Source: Tangfeifania sp. (lineage in GTDB: Bacteria > Bacteroidota > Bacteroidia > Bacteroidales > Prolixibacteraceae). From it: a stretch of DNA of 8,052 nt. The notes beneath the pieces are model-generated. The model ran no database searches. It was not told the origin of the DNA and was given only the letters and a program-made list of their open reading frames with translations. The stretch lies in NCBI GenBank assembly GCA_018400515.1, contig JAGYMR010000121.1, positions 1-8,052 on the forward strand, in the 5' to 3' direction. This document shows positions 1 through 5,759 of this stretch, one piece after another (position 1 is the stretch's first letter; every line of letters begins with the position of its first letter). A program made the position numbers and the translations under genes.

Positions 1-108
1 AAAAACCGGTTTTCTGCAAAAACAGCAAAAAAACCGGAGGTTTCTCGTTTTTCCTTTTCATGTTAGCAATTTTTAAAAAAAACGCGCATTTTTTTAACAA
101 ATATCTTG

Positions 109-141
109 TTGTATTCACTTCTTTTTTATATTGCAGCTTTG
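109..141 (+). promoter_or_regulatory. Weak candidate promoter for the aminotransferase gene
   Basis: CAGCTTTG at 134-141 matches the Bacteroidota -7 consensus TAnnTTTG at all but its first fixed position. A TTG lies at 109-111, 22 nt upstream, where a -33 element could sit. This would start transcription near 149 and leave a leader of about 140 nt. No better match occurs closer to the ATG at 292. The match is imperfect and the spacing long, so this is only a suggestion. Confidence 0.22.
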
Positions 142-145
142 TTTG

Positions 146-162
146 ATTCCCGAAAAGGGAAT
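146..162 (+). other. Small stem-loop in the leader upstream of the aminotransferase
   Basis: ATTCCC (146-151) and GGGAAT (157-162) are perfect reverse complements around a GAAAA loop. If the candidate promoter at 109-141 is used, this hairpin would lie at the extreme 5' end of the transcript and could protect it from decay. It has no T-tract, so it is not an intrinsic terminator. The rest of 1-291 is A/T-rich and otherwise holds only short palindromes, AAAACCGGTTTT at 2-13 and TCCTGCAGGA at 192-201. I see no gene there. Confidence 0.35.
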
Positions 163-291
163 GGAAAAAAAGGGGAAAAGCGACTGTCGGGTCCTGCAGG
201 ATATTCTCCGGTCAGGTACCGATTATAACGCTTTGAACAAATAAGAAAATTCCGGAAACCATTTATTCGAAAAAAATAAAAAGTTGCAACT

Positions 292-1581
292 ATGAATCCA
301 CAGGCTGAAGAACTCAATGACATCATCAGAAAAAAAAGCACAACGATTTTCGATTTACTTTCGGAACGGGGAAAAAACATCTTCTTCCCTAAGAAAGGCA
401 TTTTAGGGCAGACAGCAGAGGCAAAAGGCACAAAAATAAATGCGACCATCGGAGCTGCCATTGAGGATGACGGATCGCCCATGCGGCTGGAGGCCCTGGC
501 CTCAAAGGTCGACCTGGATCCTTCGCTGGTGTTTCCTTATGCTCCAAGTTTTGGACGTCCGGACATCCGGGCGAAATGGAAGAGCATGATCTACAGTAAA
601 AATCCCTCATTGCAAAAACAGGAAATAAGTCTGCCTGTGGTAACCAATGCCCTGACGCATGGCATCAGCATGGCCGGTTATCTTTTTGTTGATCCCGGCG
701 ATGAAGTGATCGTTCCGAGCCTGTTTTGGGGAAATTACAACCTTACCCTGGTCAATGCCTACGGCGCCCGCTTCAAAAAATTCAACCTGTTTAAAAACGG
801 CGGGGTGGACCTGGAGGCGCTGGAGAAGACGCTGAACGAAGGGAAACCCGGGAAAAAACTGATCATTCTGAACTTCCCGAACAATCCATCCGGCTACACC
901 CCCACCCAGGCGGAAACGGAGTCCATCGTTACCATTTTGAACGAATCCGCTGAAAAGGGCAACAAAATTGCCGCCATTATTGATGATGCCTACTTTGGAT
1001 TGGTATACGAAAAAGGCATCGCCAAAGAAAGCATTTTTGCCCCCCTGAGCAATCTGCATGAAAATGTGCTTGCAATTAAAGTGGACGGAGCCACCAAGGA
1101 GGATTATGTCTGGGGCTTTCGGACAGGATTTGTCACCTACGCCATTAAAGGAGGCGATGCTGAATTGTACAATGCCCTGGAATCAAAAACTGCCGGAGCC
1201 ATCCGGGGGAATATATCCAATGCACCCAATATTTCCCAGTCGTTGCTTTATAACGCCTTCAACAGTAATGATTATTCGCTTCAAAAGCAGGCAAAGTACC
1301 AAACCATGCTCAGCCGTTACGAAGCGGTAAAAGAGGCACTGCAAACAAAGAAATACCAAAAATATTTTCAGGCACTTCCGTTCAATTCGGGGTATTTTAT
1401 GTGCATTCAGCTGGCAGAGGGGCTGAAGGGGGAGGAAGTACGCCAGGTGCTGATCAAAAATTACAGCATTGGAACCATCAGCCTTAACAACATCCTCCGG
1501 ATCGCCTTCTCAGCCGTGGCGGCAAAAGATATTAAGGAGATGTTTGAAGGCATTTACAAGGCTTGTAAAGCGTGCAGCTAA
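292..1581 (+). CDS. PLP-dependent aminotransferase, class I/II (fold type I)
   Basis: This 429-residue cytoplasmic protein is of normal length for a class I/II aminotransferase, which moves an amino group between an amino acid and a 2-oxo acid using pyridoxal phosphate. The fold-type I landmarks appear in order. NNPSG at 197-201 supplies the cofactor-contacting Asn198. DDAY at 231-234 gives Asp231 (pyridine nitrogen) and Tyr234 (PLP O3'). Lys269 in DGATKED is the probable Schiff-base lysine. Arg277 in GFRTG is the probable phosphate contact. Arg403 in ILRIAF is the likely substrate-carboxylate arginine. The ATG at 292 follows an A-rich stretch without Shine-Dalgarno, usual for Bacteroidota. 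The gene stands alone on its strand and ends 4 bp from the stop of a convergent gene. The substrate cannot be told from sequence or context, so no gene symbol is given. Family assignment is firm, specificity unknown. Confidence 0.93.
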   Translation: MNPQAEELNDIIRKKSTTIFDLLSERGKNIFFPKKGILGQTAEAKGTKINATIGAAIEDDGSPMRLEALASKVDLDPSLVFPYAPSFGRPDIRAKWKSMIYSKNPSLQKQEISLPVVTNALTHGISMAGYLFVDPGDEVIVPSLFWGNYNLTLVNAYGARFKKFNLFKNGGVDLEALEKTLNEGKPGKKLIILNFPNNPSGYTPTQAETESIVTILNESAEKGNKIAAIIDDAYFGLVYEKGIAKESIFAPLSNLHENVLAIKVDGATKEDYVWGFRTGFVTYAIKGGDAELYNALESKTAGAIRGNISNAPNISQSLLYNAFNSNDYSLQKQAKYQTMLSRYEAVKEALQTKKYQKYFQALPFNSGYFMCIQLAEGLKGEEVRQVLIKNYSIGTISLNNILRIAFSAVAAKDIKEMFEGIYKACKACS

Positions 1582-1585
1582 CCTT

Positions 1586-1969
1586 TTAAGTCATCAGGTT
1601 TTCATCCCGGATGATCATGAGGATGGCCGAGTGGGGCAAAATGATGTATTTTTCGTTGTTAAATTCGATCTCGTAACCGCTTTTGTTCAGATAAACGGCC
1701 AAATCGCCCACACGGGCCTGTAAAGGAACGTACTTCACATTCTCCTGTTGTTGCTTCCAGGCCTCATCCTCATCTGTAATGGCCGGGATGGGATAACCGG
1801 GGCCTGCTTTTACAATATAGCCGCTGAGAATTTTTTCGCTTTCGTGAACCGTCGGGGGGAGATAAAGGCCGGTTTTTGTCCTGCCTGCAGGTGTTTTGGG
1901 CTTCACGAGAACACGGTCGCCCACCATAATGAACTTTTCAAGGTCTTTTTCTTCAATAACAAGTGACAT
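1586..1969 (-). CDS. GroES-family co-chaperonin-like protein (non-canonical, 127 aa)
   Basis: The protein keeps the GroES outline. GDRVLVKP lies at 17-24, a flexible segment resembling the GroEL-binding mobile loop at about 25-48 (ending GLYLPPTVHESEK), then a GPG turn at 56-58. The second half of the chaperonin-10 barrel begins at VGD (87-89) and runs to ILMII (116-120). It is about 30 residues longer than a typical GroES of about 95. The excess is a charged insert between GPG and VGD, around residues 59-86. There is no groEL next to it, so it is probably a paralog of the main co-chaperonin rather than GroES itself. The start at 1969 is preferred over an in-frame ATG at 2038 for two reasons: homology begins just after it, and a perfect promoter box at 1993-2000 lies inside the longer frame. 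AAGGAAAA upstream could serve as a ribosome binding site. Whether it binds GroEL is unknown. Confidence 0.85.
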   Translation of the reverse strand: MSLVIEEKDLEKFIMVGDRVLVKPKTPAGRTKTGLYLPPTVHESEKILSGYIVKAGPGYPIPAITDEDEAWKQQQENVKYVPLQARVGDLAVYLNKSGYEIEFNNEKYIILPHSAILMIIRDENLMT

Positions 1970-1992
1970 ACCATTTTCCTTTTTGCGATGTG

Positions 1993-2020
1993 CAAAGATA
2001 AAACAAACAACGAACAACAA
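1993..2020 (-). promoter_or_regulatory. Bacteroidota-type promoter for the GroES-like gene
   Basis: On the minus strand, 2000-1993 reads TATCTTTG, an exact match to the -7 consensus TAnnTTTG. A TTG at 2020-2018 lies 17 nt upstream as a possible -33 element. Transcription would start near 1986, giving a leader of about 17 nt before the ATG at 1969. This supports that start codon. Confidence 0.6.
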
Positions 2021-2029
2021 CCCCCCCCC
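2021..2029. repeat. Poly-C tract (C9) between divergent promoters
   Basis: Nine consecutive C residues lie in an otherwise A/T-rich divergent promoter region. The tract sits just upstream of the plus-strand -7 box at 2039-2046, where the spacer to a -33 element would be, and just beyond the possible minus-strand -33 TTG. Homopolymer tracts this long are prone to slippage in replication and to miscounting in sequencing. Confidence 0.9.
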
Positions 2030-2038
2030 ATTTTGCAT

Positions 2039-2046
2039 TATCTTTG
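2039..2046 (+). promoter_or_regulatory. Bacteroidota-type -7 box for the PafA-like gene
   Basis: TATCTTTG here matches TAnnTTTG exactly and is the same octamer used by the divergent gene. With a start near 2053 it gives a leader of about 29 nt before the ATG at 2082. No convincing TTTG -33 element is present about 20 nt upstream, where the sequence is CAACAAC followed by the C9 tract, so the promoter may need help from an activator. Confidence 0.55.
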
Positions 2047-2081
2047 ATTTGAATTACATTCGGCAACAAATTTTATTAACA

Positions 2082-3722
2082 ATGCAAATAAACAGATCCG
2101 GATTATTGCTTTCTCTTTTTCTGACAGTTGCTCTATGCGCCCAGGGGCAATTCCGCTTCGGGGAGCTCAGGGAAAAACCCAAAGTGGTTATTGGACTGAT
2201 GGTTGAAAATATGCGGCCCGATTACATCCAGCGGTACTGGAATAAATTCAGTCCAAGCGGATTCAAAAAACTCTATAATCAGGGAACCGTCTGTACCAAC
2301 GTAAATATTTCCCAGCATAACCAAAGCTATGCGAGCGGGACGGCCACCCTTTTTACGGGGGTACACCCTTCCGTTCACGGAATTATAGGCAAAACCTGGT
2401 ATGACCGACTGAAAAAAAAACCGATCGAATGTACCGAAGATGATTATTACATCACGGTGGGGGCTGATTCTGAAGCAGGAAATGCATCCCCTGTAAAACT
2501 GCTCTCCCATACCATCACCGACAACCTGAAAATCCTCTCCCGCGGGGAAGCCCGCATATACAGCGCTGCCCTCAACCGTGAATCAGCCATTTTTTCTGGA
2601 GGGCATGCTGCCGACGGTGCCTACTGGTTCGATACCGAATCGGGAAAGATGGTTTCCAGCTCCTTTTACCTCAGCACATTTCCCGACTGGGTCCGTGAAT
2701 ACAACACTGAAAACTATCCTGAAATGTACAGCTACCGGAACTGGGTCACCCTCATGTCACAGAATGAATACACCGAAAGTACACCCGACGATTACATCCT
2801 GGAAAAAGGCTATTTTGATAAATGGAATACCTTTCCCCATACCATTGGTCGCTATACCCGCCGGATGGAAAATTTCAGGCCGGTGAAAACCACCCCGTAT
2901 GCCAACCTGTTTATAAAAGACTTTGCGTTGCGCCTCCTCGAGAATGAACCGGTGGGAGAAGATGATGTGACCGATTTTTTCACCATCACCTTCTCATCGA
3001 TGGATTATGAAAACGGTCAGTTCGGACCAGCCTCTTTGGAGATGCAGGATACTTACCTTTATATGGATCAATACATCGCAGAGATCATTGATTATGCCGA
3101 AAAAAAATACGGCCCCGGAAATGTGCTTTTTTTCCTGACGGCCAACACCTCTGCCTCCTACCCCGTTGAATACCTGCAGGAAGAGTTCCACCTTCCGGTG
3201 GATCACTTCTCCCCGGAGAGTGCCATTGCCCTGCTGACCTCCTTTCTGAATGTCACCTACGGCCAGAAAAACTGGATCGAACACTACAATGACCTGCAGG
3301 TTTACCTGGACCACGATCAAATCAAACAAAATAATATCGATCCTGATGAAATGAGGGAAGAGGCGTCCAACTTCATCAATCAGTTTGCAGCGGTTCAGGT
3401 CTCTATGCCGTCCCACCAGCTCGAAGCGGGCAGCTCCTCCAACGGACTCCTTTCCCTGATTTATAAATCCTACGCCAAAAACCGCTCCGGCGACTTCCTC
3501 TTCCTGCTCAAAGAGGGATGGCAACCCTCCTATAAATATAAAAAGGTGAATTATACCGATCAGTCGCACATCCCCCTGTTATTTTACGGGGCCGGGATAT
3601 CTCCGGCGACCATCAAAAAAAGCCACCAGGCCGTGGATCTGGTGCCCACCCTTTGCAATCTAACCGGCATTCCGCTTCCCGATAAATGCCAGGGGGAAGC
3701 CATTTCCGGGATCGTGCCCTGA
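2082..3722 (+). CDS. Secreted PafA-like alkaline phosphatase superfamily protein, probably catalytically dead
   Basis: This 546-residue protein begins with an export signal (hydrophobic core at 7-19, probable cleavage after LCA at 18-20), so it should act outside the cytoplasm. The scaffold of PafA-type phosphatases is clear: MRPDYIQRYW (44-53), TGVHPSVHGIIG (92-103), HAADGAYWFD (175-184), FGP (314-316), HIPLLFYGAG (496-505) and a C-terminal AVDLVPTL. The catalytic positions, compared from memory with Elizabethkingia PafA, are largely changed. The metal-site Asp is Glu42, the nucleophile Thr is Tyr83, the Asn100 equivalent is Lys104, and the Lys162/Arg164 equivalents are Asn165/Glu167. The DxxxH motif keeps Asp308 but has Gly312, and the usual ADH is ANT (354-356). 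Only Asp308 and His496 remain. The frame is intact, so this is not a decayed gene. The start at 2082 is chosen because the signal peptide begins there and a -7 box lies 36 bp upstream. A binding or regulatory role is possible; function unknown. Confidence 0.85.
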   Translation: MQINRSGLLLSLFLTVALCAQGQFRFGELREKPKVVIGLMVENMRPDYIQRYWNKFSPSGFKKLYNQGTVCTNVNISQHNQSYASGTATLFTGVHPSVHGIIGKTWYDRLKKKPIECTEDDYYITVGADSEAGNASPVKLLSHTITDNLKILSRGEARIYSAALNRESAIFSGGHAADGAYWFDTESGKMVSSSFYLSTFPDWVREYNTENYPEMYSYRNWVTLMSQNEYTESTPDDYILEKGYFDKWNTFPHTIGRYTRRMENFRPVKTTPYANLFIKDFALRLLENEPVGEDDVTDFFTITFSSMDYENGQFGPASLEMQDTYLYMDQYIAEIIDYAEKKYGPGNVLFFLTANTSASYPVEYLQEEFHLPVDHFSPESAIALLTSFLNVTYGQKNWIEHYNDLQVYLDHDQIKQNNIDPDEMREEASNFINQFAAVQVSMPSHQLEAGSSSNGLLSLIYKSYAKNRSGDFLFLLKEGWQPSYKYKKVNYTDQSHIPLLFYGAGISPATIKKSHQAVDLVPTLCNLTGIPLPDKCQGEAISGIVP

Positions 3723-3856
3723 ACTTACGCCCGCCTGCAACACGCCTCTTGAAAGCCCGCAAAAACAGTACTCAGGCTGGATAACCGGTGCACCCGCCGA
3801 CTGCCCGGAATAAAGTTGCCGCGGCGCAGGAGCGCTTTCCCCCACTGCATCTTCTG

Positions 3857-3868
3857 GGAAACGTTTCC
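3857..3868. promoter_or_regulatory. Perfect 12-bp palindrome, possible operator
   Basis: GGAAACGTTTCC is fully self-complementary, with a central CG and A/T flanks. That is the general shape of LacI/GalR-family operators. It lies about 195 bp before hydC, upstream of the candidate promoter. A 12-bp palindrome can easily occur by chance in 8 kb, so the regulatory role is conjecture. Confidence 0.25.
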
Positions 3869-3912
3869 TTTACCAAATTATTTAAAATTAGTCTGTTTAA
3901 ATACAGCAAAAT

Positions 3913-3942
3913 CATGTTGAACAACACGCATGTTAAGCAACA
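3913..3942. repeat. Tandem 16-bp-period repeat, each copy an inverted repeat (putative operator pair)
   Basis: Copy one (3913-3926) reads CATGTTGAACAACA and copy two (3929-3942) reads CATGTTAAGCAACA. Twelve of 14 positions agree and the copies start 16 bp apart. Each contains TGTT-N4-AACA, and the first is a longer palindrome, TGTTG-AA-CAACA. They end about 30 bp upstream of the weak -7 box at 3972, where an activator would bind. The half-site resembles the TTGTTAA half-site of the redox regulator Rex, but the spacing between halves is shorter than in a Rex operator. The regulator is therefore unidentified. Confidence 0.4.
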
Positions 3943-3971
3943 AAGTACTGGTATTTTATTCCTTAACTGTT

Positions 3972-3979
3972 TACTTTTA
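3972..3979 (+). promoter_or_regulatory. Weak candidate -7 box for hydCBA
   Basis: TACTTTTA matches TAnnTTTG except at the last base. No TTG stands at the expected -33 distance; CTG at 3948-3950 is the nearest approach. A start near 3986 would give a leader of about 78 nt that contains the hairpin at 3996-4011. A poor core promoter just downstream of a tandem repeat would fit activated transcription, but this is inference. Confidence 0.25.
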
Positions 3980-3995
3980 TGGCCTTTAAAAAGGG

Positions 3996-4011
3996 ACCTG
4001 TCTCTACAGGT
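3996..4011 (+). other. Stem-loop in the hydC leader
   Basis: ACCTGT (3996-4001) pairs perfectly with ACAGGT (4006-4011) around a CTCT loop, 52 bp before the hydC start. There is no T-tract of terminator quality and no recognisable riboswitch. It may stabilise the mRNA, or it may be a chance hairpin. Confidence 0.3.
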
Positions 4012-4063
4012 GCATCCTTTTATCAAAGCAAAACAAATTGTAACCGATTTTATAACTAAAATT

Positions 4064-4540
4064 ATGCGTATGGATCCCGTTCAATCATTGATTAAAGACC
4101 TTGCCGACAAATATGGAAGGACAAGAGAGAGCCTTCTTCCGGTTATGCAGGGATTAATTCAACAGGAAAAGTACCTTTCCGAGTATTCGATGGTGGAAAT
4201 CGCCCGGGAAATGGACATTCCTGCATCGGATGTTTTCGGCACAGCCACTTTTTATTCTTTTCTGGAAACCCGGCCGGCCGGAAAGTACATCATCCGGGTA
4301 TGCAAAACCATTACCTGTGCAATGAAAGGAAAAAACCAGGTTCTTTTTGACATTCAGGACATGTTAAAAATCAAAATCGGGGAAACGACCCCCGACAACC
4401 GGTTTACCCTGCTTCAGACCAACTGTCTGGGCTGGTGTCACAAAGCTCCTGCTATGTTAATCAACGATGAAGTTTATACCGAACTCACTTCGGAAAAAGT
4501 CCGTGAAATTCTGACACGGTACATGAATGAAAATATTTAA
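4064..4540 (+). CDS. hydC: NAD-linked [FeFe]-hydrogenase, NuoE-like [2Fe-2S] subunit HydC
   Basis: This 158-residue thioredoxin-fold ferredoxin corresponds to NuoE (24-kDa subunit) of complex I and to HydC of trimeric hydrogenases. The four [2Fe-2S] ligands follow the family pattern: Cys80 and Cys85 (C-x4-C, in RVCKTITC), then Cys121 and Cys125 (C-x3-C, in NCLGWC). The N-terminal helical part carries the usual FGTATFYSF (58-66). The subunit should dock on HydB and hold a one-electron cluster near the flavin. The ATG at 4064 (MRMDP) fits the normal NuoE length. An ATG two codons later at 4070 is equally possible, as neither has a Shine-Dalgarno. It is the first gene of hydCBA and ends 12 bp before hydB. 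It belongs to a hydrogenase rather than complex I because the operon continues into HydA and has no membrane subunits. Confidence 0.92.
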   Translation: MRMDPVQSLIKDLADKYGRTRESLLPVMQGLIQQEKYLSEYSMVEIAREMDIPASDVFGTATFYSFLETRPAGKYIIRVCKTITCAMKGKNQVLFDIQDMLKIKIGETTPDNRFTLLQTNCLGWCHKAPAMLINDEVYTELTSEKVREILTRYMNENI

Positions 4541-4543
4541 AAA

Positions 4544-4549
4544 AAGGAG
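4544..4549 (+). promoter_or_regulatory. Shine-Dalgarno-like AAGGAG very close to the hydB start
   Basis: AAGGAG ends only 3 nt before the ATG at 4553, closer than the usual 5-9 nt. It is the best ribosome-binding match in this operon: hydC and hydA have none. No other in-frame ATG lies nearby, and HydB homology begins close to this start, so the start stands. Confidence 0.45.
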
Positions 4550-4552
4550 ACC

Positions 4553-5737
4553 ATGGCATATTCATATCAACTAAAGCGAGTCGATTTTATATTCAAAAAT
4601 GAGAATGACTGGGAAAAAGTACTTTCCAACACCATCCAAAAGAAGCCCGAAGATATCATCAACGAACTGATCAGTTCAGAGCTCAAAGGGCGCGGCGGAG
4701 CCGGTTTCCCTACAGGATTGAAATGGAAACTCACGGCAGAGGAGAAAGCCGGTCAGAAATTTGTCATTTGCAATGCCGACGAAGGGGAACCCGGGACATT
4801 CAAAGACCGGGAGATCCTTTCGAGGGTTCCCTACAAAGTATTAACCGCCATGGCGGTTTGCGGTTATGTTACCGGAGCCACCAAGGGGTACATTTACTTA
4901 AGGGGGGAATATAAATACCTGGAAGAGGAACTGAACAAAACGATCGAGGAGTTTCACTATTACTGCAAAGAGATCAACCTCGATTTTAAAATAAAGATAT
5001 TTATGGGAAGCGGTGCTTACATCTGCGGCGAGGAAACGGCCCTGATGGAATCGATGGAAGGCAAACGCGGGGAGCCGCGTAACAAGCCTCCCTTCCCGAC
5101 ACAAGCCGGTTACATGGATAAACCGACCGTGATCAATAACGTGGAAACGCTGGTTCACACGTTTACCATTTTTAAGTACGGTGCGAAAAAATTCTACGAC
5201 CTGGGTGTTCAGTACTCCAGGGGTACCAAACTGTTTTCGGTATCGGGCGATACTCCGAAACCCGGCATTTACGAACTGGAACTGGGGATGAGCCTGCAGG
5301 ATTTTGTTTACGAATTCGGGGACGGCGACACCAAAGCCGTGCAGGTTGGCGGCGCTTCAGGCTTCCTGGTTCCCCGCAAAAAATTCGGGGACACGGCCAT
5401 TGGCTACCAGGGAAAACTGACCGGCATTTCACTCCCGACAGGCGGATCAATGATGCTTTTTAACAGCTCCCGTTCCATGTTTAATGTGCTCGACAATTAC
5501 CTGGAGTTTTTCAGGGAGGAGTCGTGCGGGCAATGCACTCCCTGCCGTGTCGGGTGCCAGCAGTTACTGATCGGAATAAAAGCGGTTAAAAGAGGCGAAA
5601 AACCGGCCTCCTACCTCGAAAAGTTACTCCGCCTGACCGAAACCATGCAGTTTACGGCCAAATGCGGACTGGGACAATCGGTGGCAAACTCCTTCTCTTC
5701 CATCGTCGAGAATTTCAGAGAAGAGATGATCTATTAA
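4553..5737 (+). CDS. hydB: NAD-linked [FeFe]-hydrogenase, NuoF-like FMN/NADH subunit HydB
   Basis: This 394-residue protein is the diaphorase subunit, where NADH meets FMN. GRGGAGFPTG (46-55) is the glycine-rich nucleotide loop. NADEGEPGTFKDR (74-86) and GSGAYICGEETAL (152-164) are the FMN/NADH signature segments, followed by EGKRGEPR (169-176). An SLBB-type domain follows around 220-300. The [4Fe-4S] ligands are Cys325, Cys328 and Cys331 in SCGQCTPC, plus Cys371 in KCGLG. The protein begins directly with the NuoF core and ends about 23 residues after Cys371. It therefore lacks both the N-terminal thioredoxin-like [2Fe-2S] domain and the C-terminal two-cluster ferredoxin domain of the roughly 600-residue HydB of electron-bifurcating hydrogenases such as that of Thermotoga maritima. 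It lies 12 bp after hydC and 22 bp before hydA, clearly in one operon. HydB is preferred over NuoF because of its HydA neighbour. Confidence 0.93.
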   Translation: MAYSYQLKRVDFIFKNENDWEKVLSNTIQKKPEDIINELISSELKGRGGAGFPTGLKWKLTAEEKAGQKFVICNADEGEPGTFKDREILSRVPYKVLTAMAVCGYVTGATKGYIYLRGEYKYLEEELNKTIEEFHYYCKEINLDFKIKIFMGSGAYICGEETALMESMEGKRGEPRNKPPFPTQAGYMDKPTVINNVETLVHTFTIFKYGAKKFYDLGVQYSRGTKLFSVSGDTPKPGIYELELGMSLQDFVYEFGDGDTKAVQVGGASGFLVPRKKFGDTAIGYQGKLTGISLPTGGSMMLFNSSRSMFNVLDNYLEFFREESCGQCTPCRVGCQQLLIGIKAVKRGEKPASYLEKLLRLTETMQFTAKCGLGQSVANSFSSIVENFREEMIY

Positions 5738-5759
5738 AAACTGAAAATTTAAAAGAACA

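Larger units (their letters stand above)
3723..4063. other. 341-bp intergenic region upstream of the hydrogenase operon
   Basis: No convincing gene lies here. The hydC frame stays open upstream as far as 3788, but the extra translation resembles no NuoE protein and shows no domain. The first part, about 3723-3850, is more GC-rich. The remainder is A/T-rich and holds a 12-bp palindrome, a tandem operator-like repeat, a weak -7 box and a hairpin, each listed separately. No intrinsic terminator follows the PafA-like stop codon. The gap size and the regulatory-looking repeats suggest that hydC has its own promoter. Confidence 0.6.

Noticed and set aside
1970..2038. Longer start for the GroES-like gene at 2038
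   Set aside because: The added 23 residues include the poly-G read-through of the C9 tract and overlap a perfect minus-strand promoter box. GroES similarity begins after 1969.
1896..2081. Upstream extension of the PafA-like gene by 62 codons
   Set aside because: It overlaps the divergent GroES-like gene and its promoter. A clean signal peptide begins at 2082 and a -7 box precedes it.
2994..3569. 191-codon minus-strand open frame inside the PafA-like gene
   Set aside because: It is a low-complexity hydrophobic translation, antisense to a well-supported gene, with no promoter or domain.
3788..4063. N-terminal extension of hydC by 92 codons in the same open frame
   Set aside because: The extra translation has no NuoE similarity and covers the repeats and candidate promoter. 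The family length fits a start at 4064.
4064..5737. hydC and hydB as part of a respiratory complex I (nuoEF)
   Set aside because: The operon continues directly into an [FeFe]-hydrogenase subunit with 12- and 22-bp gaps, and no membrane nuo genes are present.
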